Part shown: in pieces, positions 44,801 to 55,537 of the stretch
Numbering within the stretch: the first letter of the stretch is position 1
Layout of the letters: every line of letters begins with the position of its first letter
Assembly: GCA_023014485.1 (NCBI GenBank)
Contig: JAJOZX010000197.1
Coordinates: 496,001 to 560,000 of the forward strand
DNA from: Bathynomus jamesi
Lineage: Eukaryota > Arthropoda > Malacostraca > Isopoda > Cirolanidae
Reading direction: 5' to 3'
DNA: 64,000 bases
Notes under the pieces: generated by a model
Told to the model about the DNA's origin: nothing
Database searches by the model: none
Seen by the model: only the letters and a program-made list of their open reading frames with translations
Position numbers and translations under genes: made by a program

Positions 44801-47476
44801 CTTCACTTAGAGCAACCTTTTTAGTTTCTAATATGGAAAGCTGCGCAGTCACTAAGCTTAAATCCTCTTGCTCTATAGCAGAATCTATAGTGGCAATGAC
44901 CTTTGTAATTAGACCTTTGTAGGCGTTTCTCCTTTTTTTAAACTTGTTCTATTCAGCTGCACTCATCTTCAATGCAAACAACAATTGGGCTCAATGCCAA
45001 ATAAGCTGAATTGGCAAAAATACTTAACCAAACTGATCAAACGCAAATTTTGCTTTTTTCAAATAAACTGAATTGCTGGGTGGGGTGCTGACCAACCACC
45101 AGTATGGAATACCAAATTTTCCACCCAAGTAACTGGAGCACCGAAGTCTGCAACCTTCGCCTACGAAATAACCCAAAATTAACCAAACCGGTAAAAATGT
45201 TGGCCAAAAACAACGACAGACAAGTGGCCAAGTTTCGCAATTTGGACTTTAACTCAATTATGCTCAACCCGTCTAGACCTAACTTGGGCTACAATTTGCA
45301 CAATCAGAACTTTGCCGAAAGATAGTCACTGACTCAGTCTTGGGCTAGAATCCCGTTCTGAAGGACCATGTTATTATTATTTTTTTTTTATTGGGCTCAA
45401 AATCCCAGCTGAGTCGTGAACGGCCAAGCTCTGAAGGGCCAGTTCAACCTACAGCCCAAGTTAAGCTAGAATTAAAAACTTACGGACTTGGAGGTCCTAT
45501 TAGGTCCTACCTCAGGGTTGCTGACTCGATGTCGGCCTACCTAAGGCCTCAGTTGCATGAATTTAAGATAAAAACAAAAGGGCCACTATTTATGGTTTTC
45601 TTTCTAAACCTTGCAACAACAACACAACCTGCACTATTGCACGATGCAACAATCTTGTATCTAGACAACCAAACTGAATTGCAAGAGAGCTCTCTATAAG
45701 ACCACACCCTGTAAGTACGGCATTCCACAAACGAGTAGAAAAGACGCGCAGCGCCCAAAAATGATGCCACAAGAGTGCCCAAACAATGATGCCACAAGAG
45801 CCCAAAAATGCTAGCTCTAAATTAAGTGAATTTTTCACTAACCTGAGATGGATATATATACACCTTAACTTAATATATACAAGCAATGCTGCATCAATCA
45901 GCTTAGTTATCATATCGCCTTGGGACAACAATGGTTCTTCCTCTTCTAGATTTTCTAACAATAAGAGCAATTTATAGTGACTTTAATACTTTAATATTAT
46001 TATTAGTTTAATACCCTACAATCTTTTCTGAGACTGAAGAAAATCATTTAGCATTAGGAAGAACAAAATCCTTATAAAGTGCCGCTTGTAGCTAAAGTAC
46101 TAATAAAAACTCATTGTTCCATTATATAATACTTTCTCTCACAGATACCGAAAGATTTTGATAAATGTGTTTGGTTCTCTAAAGCAACGAGTGCTTTGGA
46201 AATGGGACCAAGATTCGATGCCAGATTTGCCCAAAAATGTAAAACTGAGCAAATGGCTTCCCCAACGAGACATTTTAGGTCAGCTTAATTAATTAATTAA
46301 GTAAAACCCTGAATTTTTGCTTTCTGAATATCTTAGCTCATGACTGGGTACATTTTGCAAAGAAATTTATATTTAGGTTCCTTTTAATTATGACAACTTA
46401 ATTTTTCAAATTTTATTGATGAGTGCCGATTTACTACGAATAAATATTTTGTAAGTATGTTACCAATAGTTGAATCAATCATTAAATTAATAAATACTTA
46501 AAAACTTGAATTTATGTATCAAACATTCACATAAATTACAATGACGTTGTACTGCGATAATTTCCCTTATGGTTACTTTGATTTACGAGTTGTACAACCT
46601 TTTTAACGGTTTAAGCTTACAAAAACACTAAATGTTATTGATGCTTATCTATAAGCCGTCTTACACACACACAGGCCATCCCAAACTGAAATTGTTCATC
46701 ACTCACGGAGGTCTTATGAGCACTCAAGAATCAACGTACAACGGCATCCCTATCATTGGTATGCCTGTATTTGGGGATCAGTTTTCTAACATGAAGGACG
46801 CGAAGACAGAGGGTTGGGGTAAATTAATGAATTGGAAAGATCTCGAAGAAAACACTTTCAGGAAACTGATTCTTGACACCATTAATGATAAAAGGTAAAA
46901 ACAATAAGTCATCACCTATACAATTATCCAGTCAAAATGGTTCACTGCATTCTTTAAGAGTTACAGATTCTTAGAAGGACATTTTGTGCATTCAATTTCT
47001 CTTTTAATTATTTAATTTGTAGCCTGAGGGAAGTTTCAAAGCGACGTTCAGCGTTGATGCGAGATACACCTATTCCTCCTGATCAGGAAGCAGCCTTTTG
47101 GATCGAGTACGTCATAAGGCACAAAGGAGCACCCCACATAATGTCCCCTCTCAGGATGATGAGATGGTAAAATAATCACCTTCGTCTAATATTTAATATA
47201 AGCCTATATTAATTATTTTTAATCTACTGTAGAATTAATAGTTGGTTGTTCCAAACTTCGATTATCATGACAGTTATGACCGATAAATTTTAAACAGTAA
47301 CGGAACTGAAGCATATTATTTTTTCCAGGTATGAAGTTTATAACATAGACGTGTGGACTGTGATAAGCGGAATTATTATTGGAACATTTTATTTACTTTT
47401 TCTATTCTTTAAATTGTTGCTCCGAACTTGCTGTGCTTTTTATAAAACGGGATCTGCTAAAACGAAACAGGATTAG
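38873..47476 (+). CDS. UDP-glycosyltransferase, copy B (10 coding exons, 517 aa)
   Basis: Same enzyme type as copy A with identical exon lengths. Exons: 38873-39031, 40490-40762, 41077-41270, 41379-41474, 42016-42109, 42299-42390, 46145-46278, 46675-46894, 47023-47166, 47329-47476. All introns are GT-AG and the joined frame is open for 1554 bp. Signal peptide (1-22), SKSHK histidine region, FFSDCYLSF at the end of exon 2, LEWPPHPMMPN, KWLPQRDILGHPK, FITHGGLMSTQES and GMPVFGDQ, then the C-terminal helix and a tail ending KTKQD. The donor-site signature keeps the usual STQE where copy A has STLE. It is the most compact copy and the best candidate for the typical gene of the cluster. Poly(A) candidate ATTAAA at 47616-47621. 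Confidence 0.93.
39197..39760 (-). mobile_element. mariner-like element, same insertion as 4862-5418
   Basis: CAGGGTGAT ends flanked by TA. The - strand frame (39721-39404) again encodes ANAQQRAKCVIWFAKFES, with no catalytic domain. Same site as in copy A. Confidence 0.8.
39866..40316 (+). mobile_element. LINE 3'-end fragment, same insertion as 5525-5975
   Basis: Encodes KLYVAYNNIFRSLLRTPRF and RFITRLGET and ends with an AATAAAG-containing tail. Dead, shared with copy A. Confidence 0.7.
42726..43334 (-). pseudogene. Copy-B BEL integrase fragment
   Basis: Encodes LPTHSALKGLDVF, the zinc-binding HHKLLHAGVRE...CVVC region and DVVGVDFAGP, then runs into LTR sequence after RFVN. The second catalytic Asp and the C-terminal domain are deleted. 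Confidence 0.85.
43459..44172 (-). pseudogene. Copy-B BEL chimeric frame: gag knuckle-protease fused to pre-integrase
   Basis: The frame starts in gag (PLQQMLSLLGTELARREG), passes the knuckles (CFKCFLKGHRARFC) and stops short in the protease at VRVLF, where the DSG active site should follow. It then continues in frame as VGECQAEEAWVSEV, which in full-length copies lies about 2.3 kb further on. The join is at about 43571. The protease active site, RT and RNase H are all missing. Confidence 0.85.
44174..44965 (-). pseudogene. Copy-B BEL gag
   Basis: Two overlapping frames (44852-44403 and 44491-44174) cover the DUF1759-type gag: LPRLVLKTFSGS, then LLEGEAAKT and WDILKKRFGKPE. They are separated by a 1-bp insertion near 44468. 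The start region near 44965 still resembles MSAAELN, with an N-to-I-like change and a stop nearby. Inactive. Confidence 0.8.
45369..45960 (-). repeat. 5' LTR of the copy-B BEL
   Basis: 592 bp, ends GATTTTCTAACA before ATAAG; homologous to 26707-27309 in copy A. Confidence 0.88.
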
Positions 47477-47615
47477 TCCTGTTTTATCAGCGTTTAGACG
47501 GACTACCAAAGTGAAGATATTCACTCCACATTTTAGTTGGCCCTTCAAGGGCCAAAACTATGTTTTTTTTTTATTTCTTGATAGATAATATTAATTATCG
47601 GCTGTCTATTTTGTT

Positions 47616-47621
47616 ATTAAA
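47616..47621 (+). terminator. Candidate poly(A) signal, UGT copy B
   Basis: ATTAAA about 140 bases after the stop, at the same relative position as in copy A. Confidence 0.4.
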
Positions 47622-47983
47622 GTATTGAAAATAATTTTACTTTAGTTTTTGTAAATATTCTTATTTTGATAATTGTCGAATACTCATTAGATTGTTATTC
47701 AATGGTTGAAATTACTAATTAAAGCTTTTTTTGTAATGTATAATATATCCTAATGCGTACGGATGCTAATTTTCGCCACAAAGCTGTTTACTTTTTAACC
47801 TGTACAAATATGGCGGATGGATTGGACCGCTTTACTCGGTATTAAATAAGGACATTTCAAGTCTATTCTTATTTATGTCTTTGACTGTAATGCTCTTTGA
47901 TGTTTAAAAATTACTGACAGAAAACATTAGAAAATGCAAGGAAGGCGTACGAAGTATTCCTACTTACAATCATATGAAGAAAG

Positions 47984-48324
47984 AGATTTTGAACACCCGT
48001 TTTCAACTGCTCATTTACATAAAACTTTCCAGGTAACTGAAATGCTGTTGTACATAAATGTTAAATGTTTACCCGAAGAAATAAGACTTTCAACAAACAA
48101 ATAATGTTATTATTAAAAATATAAAGAGAATAAACAGTCCAGTTTTTATGGAAGAAGGAGGGGCCAAGAGCGACCGGCCTCAAAAATGCCCTTACTCCTG
48201 TTCCCCATACATTGATTCAATTCATCTATTGGGACCTACCCAAACTCCAAGAAACCAATGTATGTATCGTTTCCTTATAATTATAAGCTCCATCAAATAA
48301 CCTTCCTTAATTCTTGCATAAACT
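47984..48324. other. B-C intergenic sequence without a recognised gene
   Basis: Starts where similarity to the copy A flank ends. Low coding potential, with no repeat or motif recognised beyond A-rich runs. Confidence 0.4.
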
Positions 48325-49535
48325 TTTTGTACTTCAAATGTATAGAGCTCATTTGTGGTGGAACTACAGGATGTATAATTTGAGAAAATTGTATGTTGCC
48401 TATAATAATAATTTTAGGAGCTTATTAAGAACACCAAGATTTATAAATGGTGCTCCTTCTTGCGTTAATATGCTATTTGTAGTCAATAAAGTGACTAATT
48501 GTGCCAGTGTCATACGCAATTTTGTATTTAGATTTATCACTGGGCTTGGTGAGTCAGTCATTAAGATAATAGAAGCCATGGTTAGTGGATTGATATCTGG
48601 TATATCTTATAGATGTCAAATCTGTAAGCATTGGCGTAGGCAATTGTATGTTCATTATTCATAATGATTTACTGGCCTACTTAGTCAGTGCTCCAAACAA
48701 ATATCTCAACCTTCTGTGGACAGAGCTGGGGAGTATTTAAATACATTTGTATTTAAATACGTATTTAAATACATTTGTGTATTTAGAACTGTATTTATAA
48801 ATACATTGTTTTTCATGTATTTAAATATAGTATTTAAATACTTTAATGAGTATTTAAATACTCAAAATATAAAAATGTAAATACTTTTACTGGTTTAATA
48901 CACGTTCTGTACTAGCACAGTACAACTCTTCGTCTTCGAGGTCCTCTATTGCACCATCTGCAGACATGAATGTATTGGCATTTCTACAAGATTCCGATCG
49001 GACCATCAACAGTTTGGGAAAACATCCTCTCATAAAAAGACTGTTCCTCCGCTATAACACGACATTTCCATCTTAGGCACCGGTAGAGCGAATATTCTCA
49101 TTCGCGGGAATCACTTTGACTCCCAAAAGAAACTCTCTTTCAGACAAAACTTTTGAAAGATTGGTTTTGATCCGCAGCAACCGTGAAATAAAAGAGAATT
49201 CGTAAGGTGCCTTATGTTTATGTTTACGTCTTATGTTTACGTTTATGTCTCATCTACTCATCTACAGATTTTATATTGTTGTTACTCATGAATTAGTGAA
49301 TGCATATGTTAAAATTTGTATGTATTTAAAATGTATTTACAAATGTACTTAAATACAATTGATGTATTTTGCATTTAGTATCTAAATACATTCGTAAAAT
49401 GTATTTAGTATTTAGTATTTAAATACATTTCTCCCATGTATTTAGTATTTAAATACATTCAATGTATTTATTGCCCAGCTCTGTCTGTGGACCACTTGTA
49501 TAATGTTTGTACTTGTTGAATCTGAAATGAAGTGT
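48325..49535 (+). mobile_element. LINE 3'-end fragment split by a hAT element
   Basis: The coding part (to 48663) reads KLYVAYNNNFRSLLRTPRF and RFITGLGES, homologous to 5525-5975. Its 3' UTR is interrupted by the hAT derivative at 48721-49483 and resumes at 49492 with ACCACTTGTATAATG. Confidence 0.7.
48721..49483 (+). mobile_element. hAT deletion derivative retaining a transposase C-terminus (763 bp)
   Basis: Ends CAGAGCTGGG and CCCAGCTCTG are flanked by TCTGTGGA (48713-48720 and 49484-49491). The same ATTTAAATAC subterminal arrays as 9119-9639 are present. The interior 48928-49200 translates to a hAT dimerisation (hATC) region: KHPLIKRLFLRYNTTFPS, stop (TAG at 49075-49077), APVERIFSFAG, LSDKTFERLVLIRSN. 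The stop sits inside the conserved PSSAPVER block. No catalytic domain remains. Confidence 0.88.
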
Positions 49536-49659
49536 TTGTTGTTGTTGCTGTTGTTATGATTAAGGTTTGTCTAGCTTAAAAAGGTCCGAATTATCATACC
49601 ATCAACATAGATAATGGTAATGATAAGCTTTATTTGGCAGGATATAAATCTAATAAAAC

Positions 49660-49970
49660 AACATGATCGTTGCTAGAACAATTCATAATAAAAAACAGAT
49701 ATTCACTTATCACTAATACTTTAAACCAGGAAAGAAGTATTAAATAGTGAGTAACCTCGGGAGAGAACGAATCTGATAACTTCAATTTTTAATTCTTTTC
49801 TTTTTTTCATTTTTATCAATAGAAAATTTAAACTATCTCTAAGTAATTGTTCCGTACCTTCTTATCAGTAAATAGATGTTCATCATGACTTGCACCCATT
49901 TTTAAGACGTAGGAATTGTCTTTGTGACAAAAATAGGAAAACGTAACTCTACATGAAGAGGAAAAGTGTT
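49660..49970 (+). other. 5' flank of UGT copy C
   Basis: Matches about 790-1055 and 37270-37624 (CATTGCTAGAACAATTCATA, TATTCACTTATCAC, CTTCTTATCAGTAAATAG). It marks the promoter-proximal sequence kept in all three copies. Confidence 0.6.
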
Positions 49971-49978
49971 TATATAAG
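49971..49978 (+). promoter_or_regulatory. TATA box of UGT copy C
   Basis: TATATAAG, same spacing to the UTR exon donor as in copies A and B. Confidence 0.65.
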
Positions 49979-49999
49979 AAGTTAGAGATCCATAATTAT

Positions 50000-50089
50000 T
50001 CATATTTATAGATTCAATTACAGTTTGTTTACAGTTTGTGATTAAAATTATTTAAAAAATTGGAAGGTTTCTTGTTTAGTTACTTTGAG
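50000..50089 (+). other. Non-coding 5'-UTR exon, UGT copy C
   Basis: Ends TTTGAG before donor GTAAGT (50090). The acceptor would be TTTTCAG ending near 52559. Inferred by homology. Confidence 0.5.
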
Positions 50090-50826
50090 GTAAGTTTCCT
50101 TTTAAGGATTTTTAAGTAGATAAAGTAAAATTTTTAAATTTTGAATATATATTTTTTTATTTATAAATTTATCTGTTTGTATAAACAATCAGATGTTAAT
50201 ATTCCACTGAACTCAAACCAACACCTTAACGTGATAACATAATATTTTGAATCGTTACGAAAGATAATGTGAAAAACTGTTTAATATAGCGGAATATTTA
50301 CGTGGTTAGGTTAGGCTAGAATAGGTTAGGTTATGTTACGTTGTGCCTTCACCAGTAAATATTTTTCTGATTCATTTTGATACATTTGGAAGTAACTTGA
50401 CCTATTTTCATTTCTAAATTTGCCATTCTTCAAATACGAAAATTGAAAATATCTCGAAAACTGCTCATTTGCACAAGAAAAGGATGTTAGATTCTTTGAA
50501 AGCACATCAAAATTAACCAGAAAATATCTTCTGGTCATTACTTGCCTGTTTCAATTCAGTCCAATATTTACCCAATCAATTTATTTTTTATTTATAATAC
50601 TGTTTATACCTTTCTTAAAAATTAGGGTAGTATCTTACAGTATAGTGATTGTTATTTATCATCAAACTGTATACTTAAAGTTATTATTATAGTATTATTG
50701 TTGTCTGTTTTAAAAATAAATAAAATATATATATATATATATATACTGTATATATATATAGTATTAGTTACTTTTCAGCCCAGAATGATGTTTCCCGACA
50801 ATTTTGAGGGGTTCTACATTAATGTC

Positions 50827-51312
50827 GGATCAATCCCAGAATAGGCACCTGAAATCATTTTTAGGTGCTTAATCTGGGATTGAGGCAAAACACAGGTGCT
50901 TAATCTGGGATTGAGGAGGAAAAAATATAAACAGTTTTTAGAGATATAATTTCATTGTTTTTATCAATATTTGAAAAAATCAACTCTAACCTAACCTAAC
51001 CTAACCTAACCTATATCTATACCAATTTATGTGGCAAGATAGATTTGCTTCAGATGGATTCAGAAACATTCGGGCTCATATTGCAGGAATTTATAATATC
51101 TAAAATTTTTCTTTATTCATTAAACCACTTTAAACCTTTTATAACTTTGCCTTTATTACATTTGTAATAAACTTTGTATAAACAATAAATTTTGTAATCA
51201 TCAGGTTTTTTTTATTTAATTCCTTGCAAGGTGCTTATTCTGGGATTGAGGTTGAACGCAGGTGCTTCATCTGGGATTGAGGTACATCAGGTGCCTATTC
51301 TGGGATTGACCC
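50827..51312. mobile_element. MITE with 8-bp TSD, Merlin-like ends (486 bp)
   Basis: Ends GGRTCAATCCCAGAATAGGC are inverted repeats of about 25 bases, flanked by TTAATGTC (50819-50826 and 51313-51320). Several internal copies of GGTGCTTAWTCTGGGATTGA repeat the terminal motif. GG-starting ends with an 8-bp duplication fit Merlin; hAT is less likely as the ends lack CA. Confidence 0.7.
50986..51012. repeat. Interstitial telomere-like array (CCTAA/TTAGG)n
   Basis: About five tandem CTAAC units. TTAGG is the ancestral arthropod telomere repeat. Further GGTTA runs at 51905-51955. Too short to be a telomere. Confidence 0.7.
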
Positions 51313-51442
51313 TTAATGTCTCAACAGGTACAAAACATTTATCAATAACATTTCCGTCGCAAATGTTTAGTTTACGAGATAGTTATTTTGTTGAAAAAAA
51401 AAATTTTTTTGAAGGCGCATTCTATCGCCGCCATAACAGGTC

Positions 51443-51677
51443 GCACCATCTTAGCGACGAACTATGTAAACATTTTTGAGGTAGCCAATTACAGGCCTCT
51501 ATTTCGTCACGTGACCTAATCCAGTAAATCACCGACCGATGATAAGAAATTTTTTTTTAAGAAAAAAAAAAATTCTTATCATCGGTCGGTGATTTGCTGG
51601 ATTGGGTCACGTGACGAAATAGAGGCCTGTAATTGGCTACCTCAAAAATGTTTACATAGTTCGTCGCTAGATGGTGC
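51443..51677. repeat. 235-bp hairpin (foldback MITE)
   Basis: Arms of about 105-115 bases with a few mismatches (including ACCGACCGATGATAAGAA at 51531-51548 and its inverse at 51573-51590), around an A/T-run centre at 51560. Confidence 0.8.
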
Positions 51678-51961
51678 CACCTCCAGATCTGGTTCCTCGT
51701 TCATCTCCTTTTTTTAGTTCAAATTCAGAATCGCATGGTGTTCTCCCTTTAAATGTAGTGTGTCCAATTTGTATAATTTAGGTCTCAGGGGTACGGGGGA
51801 GGAGCCCCCGTAAAGATCACGCATCACAAATTGATCGGTATAGAGTTTTATATTTTTTATTTTTGAATTTCCGACGCTAAAATGATAATGTAATAACATA
51901 TTCATGTTAGGTTAGGTTAGGTACTTTTAGATTAGTTAGGTTAGGTTAGGGGTTAGGTTTT

Positions 51962-52197
51962 CCATGAAACCTAGGTTTTTCTCATGGTTTTTGATGTGTT
52001 TCATGACATTCTTACCTTCATTTTCGATGAAAATGACGAGTTTTTCACCCCCCAAAAAAACGATTCCCCACAGGTTCCCAAATATTGCTGGGGTAGGGGA
52101 TGGGGTATATCTTAACAACTGGTCATTTCTGACGGAAATGAAGGTCAGATTCGCGTGAATCACATCAAAAACCATGAGAAAAACCTAGGTTTCATGG
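51962..52197. repeat. 37-bp perfect inverted repeat pair
   Basis: CCATGAAACCTAGG... at 51962-51998 is exactly inverted at 52161-52197, with about 160 bases between. Probably a small MITE forming the right part of the composite element. Confidence 0.75.
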
Positions 52198-53184
52198 GAA
52201 ACAGCAGTCTGGGCTGAAAAGTAACAATTACCTTTTTGTATTAACTTCAATGTATAATACGTAAGATTGTACCTGTATGTTAAGTTAAGTGGCTATGGAT
52301 TGTGAATGATCAGCAACAAAGATGTTTTGTTTTTTGTTTGTTCATGATTAATTTTAAGTATGTAAATATTATACATTTTCAACGAATAATTTAACACTGC
52401 ATTTGTAAAGACAATGTTCTAATAATTTGCATGAAAATTAAAAAATTTAAAAATTATTTCCATTATTATTATTATTATTATGGATCATTAATTACATATT
52501 CTCAATCACTTACTAAATAGGAAATAGAATTTCTGATCTTTTTTTTCCTCCATTTTCAGATAGAAAAATGAAGCAATCTTAAGTTTATTTCTTTTGTCAA
52601 TCATTGTACCTATTTTGGTCGGCAAACGCATTTTATTTTTAACTCCACTGGGGTCCAAAAGCCACAAAATTTTCTTTATGGGAATAACGGAAGCTTTAGT
52701 TCAACGTGGCCACCATGTAAGTATATCTCTGAACTTTCTTATTGTAACACTGATTGTATTTTAAGTATATCATGTGGAAATTCCAATGAGCAAATGAACG
52801 TTGCAAGATGAAAACTTGTGGTGAATTCTTTCTACAATATACGTCATTTTAGACTACAAGATACACTTATCTGCTGACTTTAAAATTAAAATTGAATGAA
52901 TTTCTATTAATTTATAGCTTAAAACCTTTTTCAAACATATTTGTGTCATACTCAAACAGTAAATTGTTCATTAATGCGTCATATCTTTAACTTTTATTTA
53001 GAATAATCTGCCGAAGGTCTAAGACAGTTGTACAAGAATGAATATATTCCACAGTACTTGTAATTTTGTGATTTTTATTAGTGTAGTGTAATTAGATGTT
53101 ACTTATTTTGTATAAATTTGTCATTACACAGAGATATTTTACTTTGTGGTTGCAATTATGCAGCATTAATTAAAAATTGATGAA

Positions 53185-53460
53185 TTAACTTATGTTTATA
53201 AAACTTGGCACGATTATTGTGCAAGAATGGGGTCTTGTTCAACGTGTGTACACCATGCTGAACGTATCCTCTCCTCCGCGAACTTGGGTGATGCAATGTT
53301 TTATCACATCCTTCACTGTTTCAGTAGAAGTGAGGCAGGTTTTGCATTCAACCTCTTCGTTTAGAGCTTTCATTGTTCCGAAACTTCTTTTGAAGAAGCT
53401 ATCCTTTAGCTACCTCAATAAGAAGAAATCAGCGATTGAGGTCAGGTGACAGATGAAGGG
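53185..53460 (-). mobile_element. Possible mariner/Tc1 transposase C-terminal relic
   Basis: The - strand translates as LTSIADFFLLR, stop, LKDSFFKR, similar in pattern to the DLT-x-x-DFFLWGYLK block at the end of mariner-type DDE domains. Stops and the absence of termini make this tentative. Confidence 0.3.
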
Positions 53461-54866
53461 AAGGAAGAGTCGTGAAATTGGAGTATGTTAGAAAGGTCCA
53501 AAGATTTCATGCAAAATGTTCAAAATGACAAAGGTCCCAAAACCTGGGACAAAGCTCAGATGTTGAAGACCAAATTATGAAATTACACTGCCAAGGATTT
53601 GTCAGGTAATTTCGCAAAGAGAAGGAAATTTTGAGAATGTGAAATTGTAATTTGAGTTCCCATCCTTCTACAATAATAGCGCCAACTTTCATGAACCTGA
53701 ACTAATCAGTTGCTTTTTAATTACTTTTTGAAAGTATGTCATAACTGAAGAATCACCGTATACAAAATTGCCTGAAGTTAACCAGTTTACACAGTGGAAT
53801 TTATGCCCTATCTCTGTATTATCTAGGCCCTGGCCCCCTTCATGATACAAAGATAGATTCTAAGGACTTGTGCAGATGCAGTGCTCTGTTTATTTACACT
53901 TTTTTCTAACTACAGCATGATTACTGTAAAAAAAACATTTTTACACTAGTAACAACTTCAGACATTTTAAAACATGTTTTTACGCAGGTAACGATGGTAT
54001 CTGCTTATGAACCCTCTAAAGAAATTCAAAACGTCCGAGAGGTGGTCATAACGAACTATAAATTTGATGATGCCTTGTTAACCTCTGTTTTTGATAATGA
54101 TGACACTACTGCCATAAAAGATTTAATCTTAAAGTCGCCTAAAATGTGCTCAGAAACTCTCGCACAACAACATGTGCAAGATCTGAAGGAAGAAAAGTTC
54201 GATTTGATCATAATTTCAATGTTCTTCAATCATTGTTACTTATCATTCGTTCATCATTTCAAGGTAAGGAAGTAAACTAAACAAAGATAATAAACGTATC
54301 TTCCATTCACATATTATGTAAATAAATGTTTGGTATTCATACATGATATATTCTGGATCAGGGGCACCCCAGGTGGGTGTCTACCATATTTTAATTTCTA
54401 GAAAAGATGGAGACCAAATTTTAATTTCTTAGAAAACCTGTGGAATAGGAGCACAGATGGCCTAGTTATTTTACTTATTTATTGCGCTGCGGTCCCCAGA
54501 ATCTCAAACTAAAAAAAATTGTACGTCCAATTTTTTAAAGGCTCCGGGCGCCCCTGTTCTGGATAGTCTAATTCTAAACTGGATATTCTACCCTAACCTG
54601 TCAATAATTCCTACCCTAACCTGTCAATAATTCCTACCCTAACTTGTCACTTTATAATTGACAGGTTCCGTTTGTTTATGCGTCATCAATGGGCTTGTTT
54701 GGACCTTTTTCCGAAATGATGAACAATGTTGAATTTCCTTCAATCGCTCCAAATCAACTGCTTCAAGCGAGCTTCCCTCTAACCTTCAAGGAGAGGATGC
54801 TGTCCACCCTAATTCATACATTTCTTGCATCTGTGAACAATCTTTATATTTTTCCCAGGTATCATA

Positions 54867-55071
54867 GGATCACCTGAAGATCAGGGCCCCCATGTATTCT
54901 TGCGTTTCCTGCTTTACAGTACCAAATATAATAATAAATTAAATTGAATACCCGGTTAGATCAACTGTACCCCCTTGACGATTGGTTAGGTTAAGTCGTG
55001 ATATTTTCGTTAGTTTTAATGAAGATACCATTTGGTAATTGAGACTGGGTGCCCTGATCTTCAGGTGATCC
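54867..55071. mobile_element. Small MITE in the copy C intron after exon 3 (205 bp)
   Basis: Perfect terminal inverse repeats GGATCACCTGAAGATCAGGG(C). The interior (TTGACGATTGGTTAGGTTAAG, TTTTCGTTAGTTTTAA) recurs at 58329-58560 and partly at 59090-59170, defining a family. The target duplication is unclear. Confidence 0.75.
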
Positions 55072-55537
55072 ATATCATGTACGTTCATTAGTTTAAACAA
55101 TAAAATATTACTTCAGTACAGGAATGATAAATGTATATTATAAAAATCAATTTAAATTTTAATTGTTTTTATAAAAATAGATCGGAAACCATCTGTAAAG
55201 AGGAGGACTGTGTCCACAAGATATGCCTCCTTTACACGAAATCAGAAATAATGCGAGTTTAGCAATAATTAATAGGTAAGTCGCTCAAAAGGTAAGATTA
55301 TGTATTTGGTAAATCTTTCTCAATAATTTAGTAAATTTATATTAGGACAGTACTAAGAACGAGATATACACTGTGATTTGTCAGTTAATATGAGGAAAAA
55401 GTGTTCTAACAGTTTTTTGAAGGTAGGAATATGTACTATACAAACATAATAAACTAGGATACGGAGGAATGACTTTCATCCAGCAAGCAGGTGTTTGGAT
55501 GATGTCATTTACGGTTATATATATATATATATATATA

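Larger units (their letters stand above)
42475..45960 (-). mobile_element. BEL/Pao element in copy B, internally deleted (3486 bp)
   Basis: Flanked by ATAAG (42470-42474 and 45961-45965), the same site as the outer BEL of copy A. The intact LTR is 45369-45960; the other is cut at about 42737 and joined to integrase sequence. A second deletion near 43571 joins the protease region directly to the pre-integrase region, removing RT and RNase H. Its primer-binding site still begins TGGTCCTTC. Confidence 0.92.
50767..52225. mobile_element. Composite terminal-inverted-repeat element in the copy C 5'-UTR intron
   Basis: The first 18 bases GTTACTTTTCAGCCCAGA and the last 18 are perfect inverse repeats, followed by similar TGNTGTTTCCC. 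No clear target duplication. Inside are a Merlin-like MITE (50827-51312), a telomere-like array, a 235-bp hairpin (51443-51677) and a 37-bp inverted repeat pair (51962-51998 / 52161-52197). No transposase recognised. Copies A and B lack it. Confidence 0.7.

Noticed and set aside
50767..52225. piggyBac insertion because TTAA occurs at one edge of the inner MITE
   Set aside because: With TTAA as the target the ends are not inverse to one another. The 8-bp reading gives symmetric ends.
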